Assembly: GCA_017386965.1 (NCBI GenBank)
Contig: JAFOGE010000140.1
Span: 1 to 5,197 of the forward strand
DNA: 5,197 bases
Direction of reading: 5' to 3'
DNA from: Clostridia bacterium
Lineage (GTDB): Bacteria; Bacillota; Clostridia; Oscillospirales; CAG-272
Position 1 is the first letter of the stretch, and every line of letters begins with the position of its first letter. A program made the translations under genes and the position numbers. Shown piece after piece: positions 1 to 4,149 of the stretch. The notes beneath the pieces are model-generated. The model was not told where the DNA came from and made no database searches. It saw only the letters and a list, made by a program, of their open reading frames with translations.

Positions 1-162
1 ATCAAGAGCGCGGATTACCTCATCGATCTCGGTCCGGAGGGCGGAGAAGGAGGCGGAACCCTCCTGGCCACGGGAACGCCCGAGCAGGTCGCGCTCGTGG
101 AGGCCTCCCACACGGGACGCTATCTCAAGCGCATTTTCGAAAGGGAAGGGCGATTGGAATAA
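1..162 (+). CDS. uvrA: UvrA, excinuclease ABC subunit A, C-terminal fragment (53 residues visible)
   Basis: This is the end of the damage-recognition ATPase of nucleotide excision repair, which acts in the cytoplasm with UvrB and UvrC. Frame 1 is open from the first base and closes at TAA 160-162. The visible residues carry the family's C-terminal signature: KSADYLIDLGPEGGEGGG at residues 2-19, just after the Walker B/His-loop region (which lies off the window), then ATGTPEQVA and the ending HTGRYLKRIF. Family knowledge: the DLGPEGG(D/E)GGG block is nearly invariant in UvrA. Roughly 890 N-terminal residues lie upstream of the window. The gene ends normally and shows no sign of damage. Identification is confident although only the tail is visible. 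Confidence 0.95.
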   Translation: MKSADYLIDLGPEGGEGGGTLLATGTPEQVALVEASHTGRYLKRIFEREGRLE

Positions 163-167
163 GTCAG

Positions 168-190
168 GGAGAGGGCGCGCATTCCTCTCC
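168..190 (+). terminator. Weak hairpin after uvrA, no T-tract
   Basis: GGAGAGG (168-174) can pair with CCTCTCC (184-190) around a 9-base loop, six bases after the uvrA stop. It is followed by GCTCGAC and an A-run rather than T residues. It may be a 3'-end stabiliser or a poor terminator; it does not meet the usual criteria for an intrinsic terminator. Confidence 0.35.
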
Positions 191-214
191 GCTCGACAAA
201 AAAACCGACAAGCA

Positions 215-243
215 TTGACAAGCGATCGGCCGAGTGCTATAAT
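215..243 (+). promoter_or_regulatory. Consensus sigma-A promoter of the 279-668 gene
   Basis: TTGACA (215-220) and TATAAT (238-243) are both perfect consensus hexamers with the optimal 17-bp spacer. TG at 235-236 adds an extended -10. The expected start is near base 250, giving a 5' UTR of about 29 nt. The heptamer GACAAGC occurs twice in direct orientation (207-213 and 217-223), the second copy overlapping the -35. This could be an operator, but that is speculative. Confidence 0.9.
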
Positions 244-278
244 AACAGTATCAACATCTGCTTTTCAGGAGGCTAATC

Positions 279-668
279 ATGGCAAACAACGTACTGGTAA
301 ACGTCAAGAGCGATTTCGACATCGCCGTTTTTGCAGACCGTCTCGCCAAGACCTACGTCAACAAGGGCTACACGGTCAACATTCTGAACATCAACGGAGC
401 CACTGCCCTGACCATTGAAAAGGGAACCTCGGGAGCAACGCACCTGCTCGGCATGAGCGAATCGGTGCGCGTCAACTGCATTCTGACCAACGATCTTCTC
501 ACGGTCACCTTCTCGGATGAGGCGTGGACCAACAAGATCGTTGCCTTGATCGTCGGTTGGATCATCTGCTGCATTCCGCTGATTACCGGAGTGATCGGAT
601 GCGTCAATCAGTACTCCCTGCCGAACAACATTGCACGGGACGTGCAAATGATCGTTGCCGGAATGTAA
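279..668 (+). CDS. Uncharacterised small protein with one membrane segment (129 aa)
   Basis: The start ATG at 279 is fixed by a perfect AGGAGG at 267-272 with a 6-base spacer. The stop is TAA 666-668. Residues 1-82 look like a compact soluble alpha/beta domain: a short strand (NNVLVNVKS), an amphipathic helix (residues 13-28, ending KTYVNKGY), then strands around VNILNING, ALTIEKG, VRVNCILT and LLTVTFSD. A hydrophobic segment follows at about residues 87-109 (IVALIVGWIICCIPLITGVI), then a short polar tail. No signal peptide is seen, so the N-terminal domain would lie on one side of a C-terminally anchored protein. I recall similar unnamed proteins in gut Clostridia but know no function. It forms a monocistronic unit with a consensus promoter and a strong terminator, so it is probably well expressed. 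Confidence 0.85.
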   Translation: MANNVLVNVKSDFDIAVFADRLAKTYVNKGYTVNILNINGATALTIEKGTSGATHLLGMSESVRVNCILTNDLLTVTFSDEAWTNKIVALIVGWIICCIPLITGVIGCVNQYSLPNNIARDVQMIVAGM

Positions 669-671
669 AGC

Positions 672-716
672 AAAAAAGGACGGACGGAAAGCCCTGCGCA
701 TTCCGTCCGTCTTTTT
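672..716. terminator. Strong bidirectional intrinsic terminator
   Basis: An 11-bp perfect stem, GACGGACGGAA (679-689) with TTCCGTCCGTC (701-711), is followed on the plus strand by CTTTTTC-type T residues (712-716). It is preceded by six A (672-677), which form a T6 tract on the minus strand. It ends the 279-668 gene 11 bases after its stop codon and would equally stop transcription coming leftward from the promoter at 765-793. Confidence 0.92.
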
Positions 717-758
717 CTGCTTTTTTCCTTATCCGCGCAAGGCGCGGAGCAACACAAC
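672..758 (-). ncRNA. Candidate small RNA, about 87 nt, leftward
   Basis: A minus-strand promoter (793 to 765) predicts a start near 758. The first terminator met is the bidirectional one at 679-711 with its minus-strand T6 at 677-672, so the transcript would be about 87 nt. It would contain a small GC-rich hairpin (CCGCG at 747-743 pairing with GCGG further on, on the minus strand) and the terminator stem, joined by an A-rich linker that could be single-stranded. No ORF with a ribosome binding site lies in it. It is convergent with the 279-668 gene and shares only the terminator, so its 3' hairpin is complementary to that mRNA's 3' end. Inference from sequence only; the promoter may be cryptic. 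Confidence 0.4.
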
Positions 759-769
759 ATATACAGTAT
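747..769 (+). repeat. Copy 1 of a short intergenic word (GAGCAACACAACATATA, then CAGTAT)
   Basis: GAGCAACACAA(C/G)ATATA occurs here and at 3946-3962 with one difference. CAACACAACATATA is identical, 14 of 14, at 4112-4125 in the nrdD leader. Here it lies across the predicted start of the leftward small RNA. The word fits the NrdR box consensus at about 13 of 16 positions, but no partner box lies 31-32 bp away. Confidence 0.4.
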
Positions 770-793
770 AGCACATATTTGGGTGCTTGTCAA
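765..793 (-). promoter_or_regulatory. Minus-strand sigma-A promoter, extended -10
   Basis: Read on the minus strand: TTGACA (793-788), a 17-base spacer, TATACT (770-765), with TGC directly before the -10. That is a perfect -35 and a 5-of-6 -10. It points leftward, away from the large RNA promoter at 868-896, so the two are divergent. Confidence 0.65.
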
Positions 794-867
794 CAGATTT
801 TTGTGCGTTTTTACCAAATTCCGCTATTTGCACAAAAAAATATTGTGAACTTCTTGCAATTTGTCAA

Positions 868-896
868 TTGAAAAAGCTCTTGCACTGTGCTATACT
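868..896 (+). promoter_or_regulatory. Sigma-A promoter of the large non-coding RNA candidate
   Basis: TTGAAA (868-873), a 17-base spacer and TATACT (891-896), with TG at 888-889 giving an extended -10. The expected start is near 903. The sequence upstream is A+T-rich (830-867), which would suit an UP element. Confidence 0.8.
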
Positions 897-902
897 ATAG
901 GT

Positions 903-1438
903 GAAGAAAGGAAGGTACAGTCCAATGAACAAGTAACCACCGATTTTCAACGAAGGCAGAAACCCGAATGGATCGAAACGGTAGAACGTACGGCAGGGAA
1001 AGAGAGAGCCGTGCGGAAATAGCGTCTTGCAGATCTCGGCACACGAAAAGTGCCAACACGGCGGTGTAACGCAAGCAGATCGATCGGGATTCGGGAGCGG
1101 GAGAAAAAGGCAAATCTGATTTGAATGGTTAAGCATGCCGATGGAAAATGTGAGGATCTCCCGAAGGACGCAGGCGTTGAAGACTTCATCACTCGCCTTT
1201 TGCAAGGGTAGCACAGGAAAGAAAACAGAGAGTCATCTTCTAAAAAGAGAAACAGAGATTTATGAGTGTTTTGGCAACGTGCGAGAAAAGCAAGAGGTAG
1301 ATTAGGAAAGAGAGGATTACAAAAGATGTTAGATACTAAGAGTGAACAGAAATGACCCTTGGTCGCGGATTTACAACCTGCGGTCAAGGGTCATTTCTCT
1401 TTATGCAGCCGTCCTATGCCCGATGGGGCTTTTCTTTT
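903..1438 (+). ncRNA. Candidate large structured non-coding RNA, about 500-535 nt, family not recognised
   Basis: A strong promoter reads into about 500 bases without a credible protein gene, ending in two hairpins (1349-1397 and 1407-1430). The plus strand is conspicuously purine-rich, with A-rich loops between G/C helices, as in structured RNAs. Helices that can be drawn by eye: 939-942+945-948 with 975-982; 987-994 with 1008-1015 (8 bp, one G-U); alternatively 1008-1013 with 1057-1062; 1038-1042 with 1050-1054; 1098-1104 with 1157-1163, enclosing 1109-1112 with 1136-1139; 1170-1176 with 1194-1197+1201-1203, enclosing 1178-1181 with 1185-1188. It lacks the hallmarks of RNase P RNA, tmRNA, SRP RNA and group II intron domain V. 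By size it falls among large bacterial RNAs such as OLE, ROOL and GOLLD, but I cannot match it to any of them. Confidence 0.65.
1349..1400 (+). terminator. Long 3' hairpin of the large RNA, probable terminator
   Basis: GAAATGACCCTTG (1349-1361) pairs perfectly with CAAGGGTCATTTC (1385-1397), 13 bp. A second helix lies inside: CGCGG (1364-1368) with CC and GCG (1377-1378, 1380-1382), skipping one T. The tail TCTTTAT is only moderately T-rich, so this may be a stabilising 3' hairpin backed up by the next terminator. Confidence 0.7.
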
Positions 1439-1439
1439 T
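1407..1439 (+). terminator. Second, T-rich terminator of the large RNA
   Basis: GCCC (1418-1421) with GGGC (1426-1429), or alternatively AGCC (1407-1410) plus CC (1413-1414) with GGGGCT (1425-1430), followed at once by TTTTCTTTTT (1430-1439). The stem is short but the T-tract is good. In tandem with the preceding 13-bp hairpin it should end transcription near 1438. Confidence 0.6.
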
Positions 1440-1511
1440 ACCTTTCTTATATTAAATAGGATCAATTTTGTAAATAAAGTAGAAACGCGGGATATATTTC
1501 GTGATAAGCCC

Positions 1512-1540
1512 TTGACATTTTGCAAAAAGTGTGGTATGAT
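1512..1540 (+). promoter_or_regulatory. Sigma-A promoter of the CNNM transporter leader
   Basis: TTGACA (1512-1517), a 17-bp spacer and TATGAT (1535-1540), with an extended -10 TG at 1532-1533. The expected start is near 1547, about 204 nt before the CNNM start codon. That leaves room for the regulatory leader. The stretch 1441-1511 before it is A+T-rich with no recognised feature. Confidence 0.85.
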
Positions 1541-1577
1541 TGCTCTGCGTATCAAATCTGAAAAGAAGGAGAAAGAA

Positions 1578-1694
1578 ATGGAATTGCCCCGAAGTTGCAC
1601 CTCAGATGAGGTGTATTCAGAAGAACCTCCCGGGTTCTTGTCATGGTTGCACGTTCTGACATCATTGAGAAGCCTGTTCTGCTTGCGGATATAG
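1578..1694 (+). CDS. Putative leader peptide (38 aa) with an EEPP motif
   Basis: ATG 1578 follows AAGGAG (1566-1571) with a 6-base spacer, a better Shine-Dalgarno than that of the CNNM gene itself. The stop is TAG 1692-1694. Residues 1-18 are acidic and proline-containing: MELPR, then SDEVYSEEPP ending at residue 18. The C-terminal half is hydrophobic with basic residues (FLSWLHVL, then SLRSLFCLRI). The EEPP codons occupy 1620-1631, exactly the 5' arm of the antiterminator hairpin, and the stop codon sits in the apical loop of the 1678-1707 hairpin. A regulatory peptide of the MgtL kind, whose acidic/proline codons destabilise translating ribosomes at low Mg2+, is an inference. An alternative is a small membrane-associated protein. 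Confidence 0.6.
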   Translation: MELPRSCTSDEVYSEEPPGFLSWLHVLTSLRSLFCLRI

Positions 1695-1732
1695 ACCGCC
1701 GAGCAGACACCCAACCATTACAAGAATTTTTT
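1633..1732 (+). terminator. Conditional intrinsic terminator before the CNNM gene
   Basis: TTCTTGT (1635-1641) and ATGGTTG (1643-1649) pair with CAACCAT (1712-1718) and ACAAGAA (1720-1726): 14 base pairs with a single C-T mismatch (1642/1719). The stem base abuts T6 at 1727-1732, as in an intrinsic terminator. G1633-G1634 can add G-U pairs. The large loop is itself folded. Readthrough requires that the 5' arm be sequestered. Confidence 0.75.
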
Positions 1733-1750
1733 GATTAAAGAGAGGTTATT

Positions 1751-3085
1751 ATGTTTTTCCAACTATTGCTGCAGCTGGTCCTGATCCTGTTGAATGCATT
1801 TTTTGCCGCCACCGAGATCGCCGTGATCTCCCTGAATGAGAAAAAACTGAAGTCCAACGCAGAAGACGGGGACAAGAAGGCAAAAAAGATGCTGAAGATC
1901 ATCGAGGACCCCACCCGCTTTCTTTCTACCATTCAGGTTGGCATTACCCTTGCCGGCTTTCTCGGCTCCGCATTCGCAGCCGATAGCTTTTCCGATGGAT
2001 TGACCCGGTTCTTCCTGGACATCTTCAACATCGCTCCCCGCTATTACGAAACGGTGGATACGGTATCGGTCATCCTCATTACGCTGATTCTGTCCTATTT
2101 TACCCTTGTGCTTGGCGAGCTGGTCCCCAAGCGCATCGCCATGAAGCATAAGGAAAAGCTCGCCACCGCTGTCAGTGGGGTGATCTCCGTCCTTATGGCC
2201 GTTCTCAAGCCGATCGTCTGGTTCCTGACCGTTTCCACCAACGGCGTGCTCCGCATCTTCGGGATCAACCCCGACGAGAAGGAGGAAACCGTTTCCGAGG
2301 AGGATATCGTCATTATGCTGGATGCCGGCGTGGATGAGGGAACGCTGGATGGCGACGATATCGAATACATCAAGAACGTCTTCAAGCTCGACCGCCTGAC
2401 TGCGGCTGACGTTATGACGCAACGCAACGATATGGTTGCGCTCCCCCGTGATATCTCCGAGGAGTCCCTCCTTGAGATCATTGAGCTGGAGGGGTATTCC
2501 CGTATCCCGCTTTTTGCTGAGAGCATTGACCGCATTCTCGGAATTCTGCATACCAAGGATTTCTTGATCAAGCATACGAGAGAGAACTTTGATATGGAGG
2601 AGGCGATCATGGCTCCGATTTTCGTTCCCGAAACCATGCATCTGGACATTCTCTTCAAGGAGATGCAGAAGAATCGCACGCACATCGTTATCGTCGTCAA
2701 CGAGTACGGCTTTACGTCGGGCATCGTAACGATGGAGGATATTCTGGAGGAGCTGGTCGGTGAGATCTGGGATGAGCAGGATGAGGAAATCGAACCGATT
2801 ACCGAGATCGCGGAGAACACCTATACCGTGCGCTCCAGTACGTCGATCGACGAGTTCTTCAGCTTCTTCGAGCTGGAGGCGGATGAGGAGATTGGCTCTA
2901 CTACCGTCAACGGATGGCTGACAGAGCATTTTGAGAACATTCCAAAGCTTGGAGATTCCTTCACCTACAACAATTTGACCGTTACCGTTCTTTCTGCTGA
3001 CGAAACCATGACCCATGAGGTCAAGGTCGAGGTTACGCCTCCCCCTGCAGAGGAGGACGAGGACGAGGAAAAGACGGAAGAATAA
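1751..3085 (+). CDS. CNNM/CorC-family transporter (DUF21, two CBS, CorC_HlyC domains), 444 aa
   Basis: An inner-membrane protein of the CNNM/CorC ("hemolysin-like", TlyC/YugS/MpfA) family. Characterised members are linked to Mg2+ (and Co2+) efflux or homeostasis. The start ATG 1751 follows GAGAGG (1740-1745). The DUF21 membrane domain spans about residues 1-180: TM1 at 3-26 with the family motif NAFFAATEIAVISLNE, a second hydrophobic block at 58-78 (TIQVGITLAGFLGS), TM3 at 102-122 running into LGELVPKRIAM, and TM4 at about 139-165. The CBS pair covers about 215-340, with VMTQRNDM opening CBS1 and GIVTMEDILEELVGEIWDE closing CBS2. The C-terminal CorC_HlyC domain (about 350-428) contains SSTSIDEF. 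The last 15 residues are an acidic tail. It is full length for the family, and its leader predicts attenuation. The transported ion is inferred from family knowledge. Confidence 0.95.
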   Translation: MFFQLLLQLVLILLNAFFAATEIAVISLNEKKLKSNAEDGDKKAKKMLKIIEDPTRFLSTIQVGITLAGFLGSAFAADSFSDGLTRFFLDIFNIAPRYYETVDTVSVILITLILSYFTLVLGELVPKRIAMKHKEKLATAVSGVISVLMAVLKPIVWFLTVSTNGVLRIFGINPDEKEETVSEEDIVIMLDAGVDEGTLDGDDIEYIKNVFKLDRLTAADVMTQRNDMVALPRDISEESLLEIIELEGYSRIPLFAESIDRILGILHTKDFLIKHTRENFDMEEAIMAPIFVPETMHLDILFKEMQKNRTHIVIVVNEYGFTSGIVTMEDILEELVGEIWDEQDEEIEPITEIAENTYTVRSSTSIDEFFSFFELEADEEIGSTTVNGWLTEHFENIPKLGDSFTYNNLTVTVLSADETMTHEVKVEVTPPPAEEDEDEEKTEE

Positions 3086-3112
3086 CGTCTTTGGGCGCGT
3101 TGGCGCGCGAAT

Positions 3113-3153
3113 GAGTGCCGGGGATGCGATTGCATTGCTCGGCACTCCTTTTT
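3113..3153 (+). terminator. Terminator of the CNNM gene
   Basis: GAGTGCCG (3113-3120) pairs with CGGCACTC (3140-3147), with an inner helix ATGC (3124-3127) with GCAT (3132-3135), followed by T5 (3149-3153). It lies 28 bases after the stop codon. A small GCGCG-TTGG-CGCGC hairpin (3095-3108) precedes it. Confidence 0.88.
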
Positions 3154-3256
3154 CCAAAGAAGTGCTTCGCGCCACCGGCACAAGGATGCCATATTAATAT
3201 ATAAGGAAGAAAATCGGCGAGCGCGTGGGCGCCGCTGAAAAAAGGAGATCGTAACG

Positions 3257-3943
3257 ATGCGGATTCAAGGATTTCAAAAGCTGACGCTTCTGGACTTTCC
3301 AGGAAAGGTAGCCTGCATCCTCTTTACGGAGGGGTGTAACTTCCGTTGCCCCTTCTGCCACAACGCTGCATTGGTCAGTCACGTCGATCCCTCGGCACGC
3401 TTGCAGGAGGAGGAGATCCTTCGCCAGCTGGAAAAGCGAAAGGGCATCCTCGACGGCGTTTGCATCACGGGAGGGGAACCGCTGCTGCAGAGTGGGCTCG
3501 AGGAGCTTCTTTGCAAGCTCAAGGCAATGGGGTTTTCCGTCAAGCTGGATACCAACGGAAGCTTTCCCGAGCGGCTGAAGGCGATCGTTGAGGCAGGTCT
3601 TGTGGATTATGTCGCGATGGATATTAAGAACTCCCGCGAAAAATATGCGCAAACGGTAGGATTGCATTCCTTTTCGATCGATCCGATCGAGGAGAGCGTG
3701 GCCTTTCTCCTTGCGGGGAAGGTGCCCTTTGAGTTTCGGACAACGGTTACGCAGGAGCTCCATACACCGGAGGATATTGCCGCGATCGCAGACTGGATCC
3801 GAGGAGCGCCGGCCTATTACATCCAGAATTTTGTGGATTCGGGAGATCTGGTGGGGCAGGGAATGCATCCCGTTTCCGCAGAGGGCTTGACGGCGATGCA
3901 GGCAGAGGCCGAGGCAAGAGGAATTCCGACGCGGGTTCGGTAA
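3257..3943 (+). CDS. nrdG: Anaerobic ribonucleoside-triphosphate reductase activating protein, radical SAM (228 aa)
   Basis: A cytoplasmic radical-SAM enzyme that uses a 4Fe-4S cluster and S-adenosylmethionine to place the glycyl radical on NrdD. The start ATG 3257 follows AAAGGAG (3241-3247) with a 9-base spacer. Key features: N-terminal IQGFQKLTLLDFPGKVAC (residues 3-20), the cluster ligands C27, C31 and C34 in CNFRCPFC, the SAM-binding ITGGEP (70-75), DTNG (98-101) and the conserved MDIK (121-124). Both its length and the DFPG start match the short NrdG2-type activases rather than the pyruvate formate-lyase activases, and the following nrdD supports this. It ends in its own terminator, so it is not obviously cotranscribed with nrdD. 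No convincing promoter was found in the 100 bases upstream; a hairpin (CGGCG 3215-3219 with CGCCG 3230-3234) lies just before the ribosome binding site. Confidence 0.93.
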   Translation: MRIQGFQKLTLLDFPGKVACILFTEGCNFRCPFCHNAALVSHVDPSARLQEEEILRQLEKRKGILDGVCITGGEPLLQSGLEELLCKLKAMGFSVKLDTNGSFPERLKAIVEAGLVDYVAMDIKNSREKYAQTVGLHSFSIDPIEESVAFLLAGKVPFEFRTTVTQELHTPEDIAAIADWIRGAPAYYIQNFVDSGDLVGQGMHPVSAEGLTAMQAEAEARGIPTRVR

Positions 3944-3945
3944 TC

Positions 3946-3963
3946 GAGCAACACAAGATATAG
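3946..3963 (+). repeat. Copy 2 of the short intergenic word (GAGCAACACAAGATATAG)
   Basis: This lies between the nrdG stop and its terminator. It differs from the 747-763 copy by one base over 17 and from the nrdD-leader copy (4112-4126) by one base over 15. No promoter overlaps it, so a role as an NrdR operator here is doubtful. Confidence 0.35.
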
Positions 3964-3965
3964 AG

Positions 3966-4016
3966 GCAACCGAAATGTGCGGTCAACCACGGCACTTCGG
4001 TTGCTTTCCTTTTTTT
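3966..4016 (+). terminator. Terminator of nrdG
   Basis: GCAACCGAA (3966-3974) with TTCGGTTGC (3996-4004), extended past a 2-base bulge by GTGC (3977-3980) with GCAC (3992-3995), then TTTCC and T7 (4010-4016). This strong intrinsic terminator separates nrdG from nrdD. Confidence 0.92.
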
Positions 4017-4073
4017 GTCTAAAAGTGACAAAAAGGGAAGCGAAAATTCGCCATTATGCTTGAAAAAAATCTA

Positions 4074-4102
4074 TTGACTTTTTACGATATATAGTGTATA
4101 AT
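4074..4102 (+). promoter_or_regulatory. Sigma-A promoter of nrdD
   Basis: TTGACT (4074-4079), a 17-bp spacer and a perfect TATAAT (4097-4102). The expected start is near 4109, leaving a 5' UTR of about 41 nt. NrdR box 1 fills the spacer and box 2 lies just downstream of the start. Confidence 0.9.
4082..4097 (+). promoter_or_regulatory. NrdR box 1 in the nrdD promoter spacer
   Basis: The sequence matches the published NrdR consensus acaCwAtATaTwGtgt at 13 of 16 positions, including the core ATATATAGTGT. It sits between -35 and -10 and starts exactly 32 bp before box 2, the three-turn spacing typical of tandem NrdR sites. Confidence 0.75.
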
Positions 4103-4113
4103 AGAAACCGTCA

Positions 4114-4129
4114 ACACAACATATAGTAT
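4114..4129 (+). promoter_or_regulatory. NrdR box 2 downstream of the nrdD start
   Basis: ACACAACATATAGTAT matches the NrdR consensus at 14 of 16 positions. Paired with box 1 on the same face of the helix, it predicts repression by NrdR, the ATP-cone repressor that senses (d)ATP. It also contains copy 3 of the short word CAACACAACATATA (4112-4125). Confidence 0.78.
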
Positions 4130-4149
4130 TTTTAGGATTGGAGGAATTT

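Larger units (their letters stand above)
1547..1732 (+). promoter_or_regulatory. Attenuator leader of the CNNM transporter (leader ORF, antiterminator, terminator)
   Basis: The roughly 204-nt leader holds a leader peptide ORF (1578-1694), a hairpin CACCTC-AGAT-GAGGTG (1598-1613), an antiterminator-type hairpin AAGAACC (1621-1627) with GGTTCTT (1633-1639), and a terminator whose 5' arm starts at 1635. Arm 1635-1639 is shared, so the two structures exclude each other. Within the terminator loop, TCTGCT+GCGG (1678-1688) pairs with CCGC+AGCAGA (1696-1707), and TTCT (1654-1657) may pair with AGAA (1668-1671), giving a three-way junction. No known riboswitch core (M-box, yybP-ykoY, NiCo) is recognised. 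Overlap of the ORF with both structures favours control by ribosome position on the leader ORF; a ligand-binding RNA remains possible. Confidence 0.7.

Noticed and set aside
1125..1211. 28-codon plus-strand ORF (MVKHADGKCEDLPK...) inside the large RNA
   Set aside because: It reads like a plausible peptide but has no properly spaced Shine-Dalgarno (AAAAAGG is 14 bases away), and it runs through two predicted helices. Not enough to call a gene, though conservation would be worth checking.
1326..1355. Nine-codon ORF just before the 3' hairpin of the large RNA, with AGAGAGG about 10 bases upstream
   Set aside because: Too short to distinguish from chance in a G/A-rich stretch.
864..1387. Minus-strand open frames of 116 and 146 codons across the large RNA region
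   Set aside because: Composition is rich in Phe, Ser, Leu and Cys, as expected when a purine-rich plus strand is read backwards. They have no good ribosome binding site, overlap each other in different frames and are opposite a clear promoter-terminator unit.
903..1438. Large RNA as RNase P RNA, tmRNA, SRP RNA or a group II intron
   Set aside because: No GAGGAAAGUCC-type P RNA core, no CCA-ending tRNA-like domain or tag ORF, no SRP GGAAGCAGCC loop, and GAGAGCCGTG (1004-1013) is not followed by a domain V fold.
1547..1750. CNNM leader as an M-box or yybP-ykoY riboswitch
   Set aside because: The conserved cores of these Mg2+ and Mn2+ riboswitches are not present.
1763..3181. 472-codon minus-strand open frame opposite the CNNM gene
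   Set aside because: Shadow of the codon bias of the real gene, which has full family domains on the plus strand. The minus frame resembles no protein family.
4040..4051. Near-palindrome GCGAAAATTCGC upstream of the nrdD -35
   Set aside because: Could be an operator, but it is a 12-bp A+T-centred palindrome with no known matching regulator; NrdR boxes already explain the control.
4138..4149. Upstream TTG start for nrdD
   Set aside because: The TTG is inside the GGAGG ribosome binding site of the ATG at 4150, and MYNVIKRDG is the usual start of an ATP-cone.
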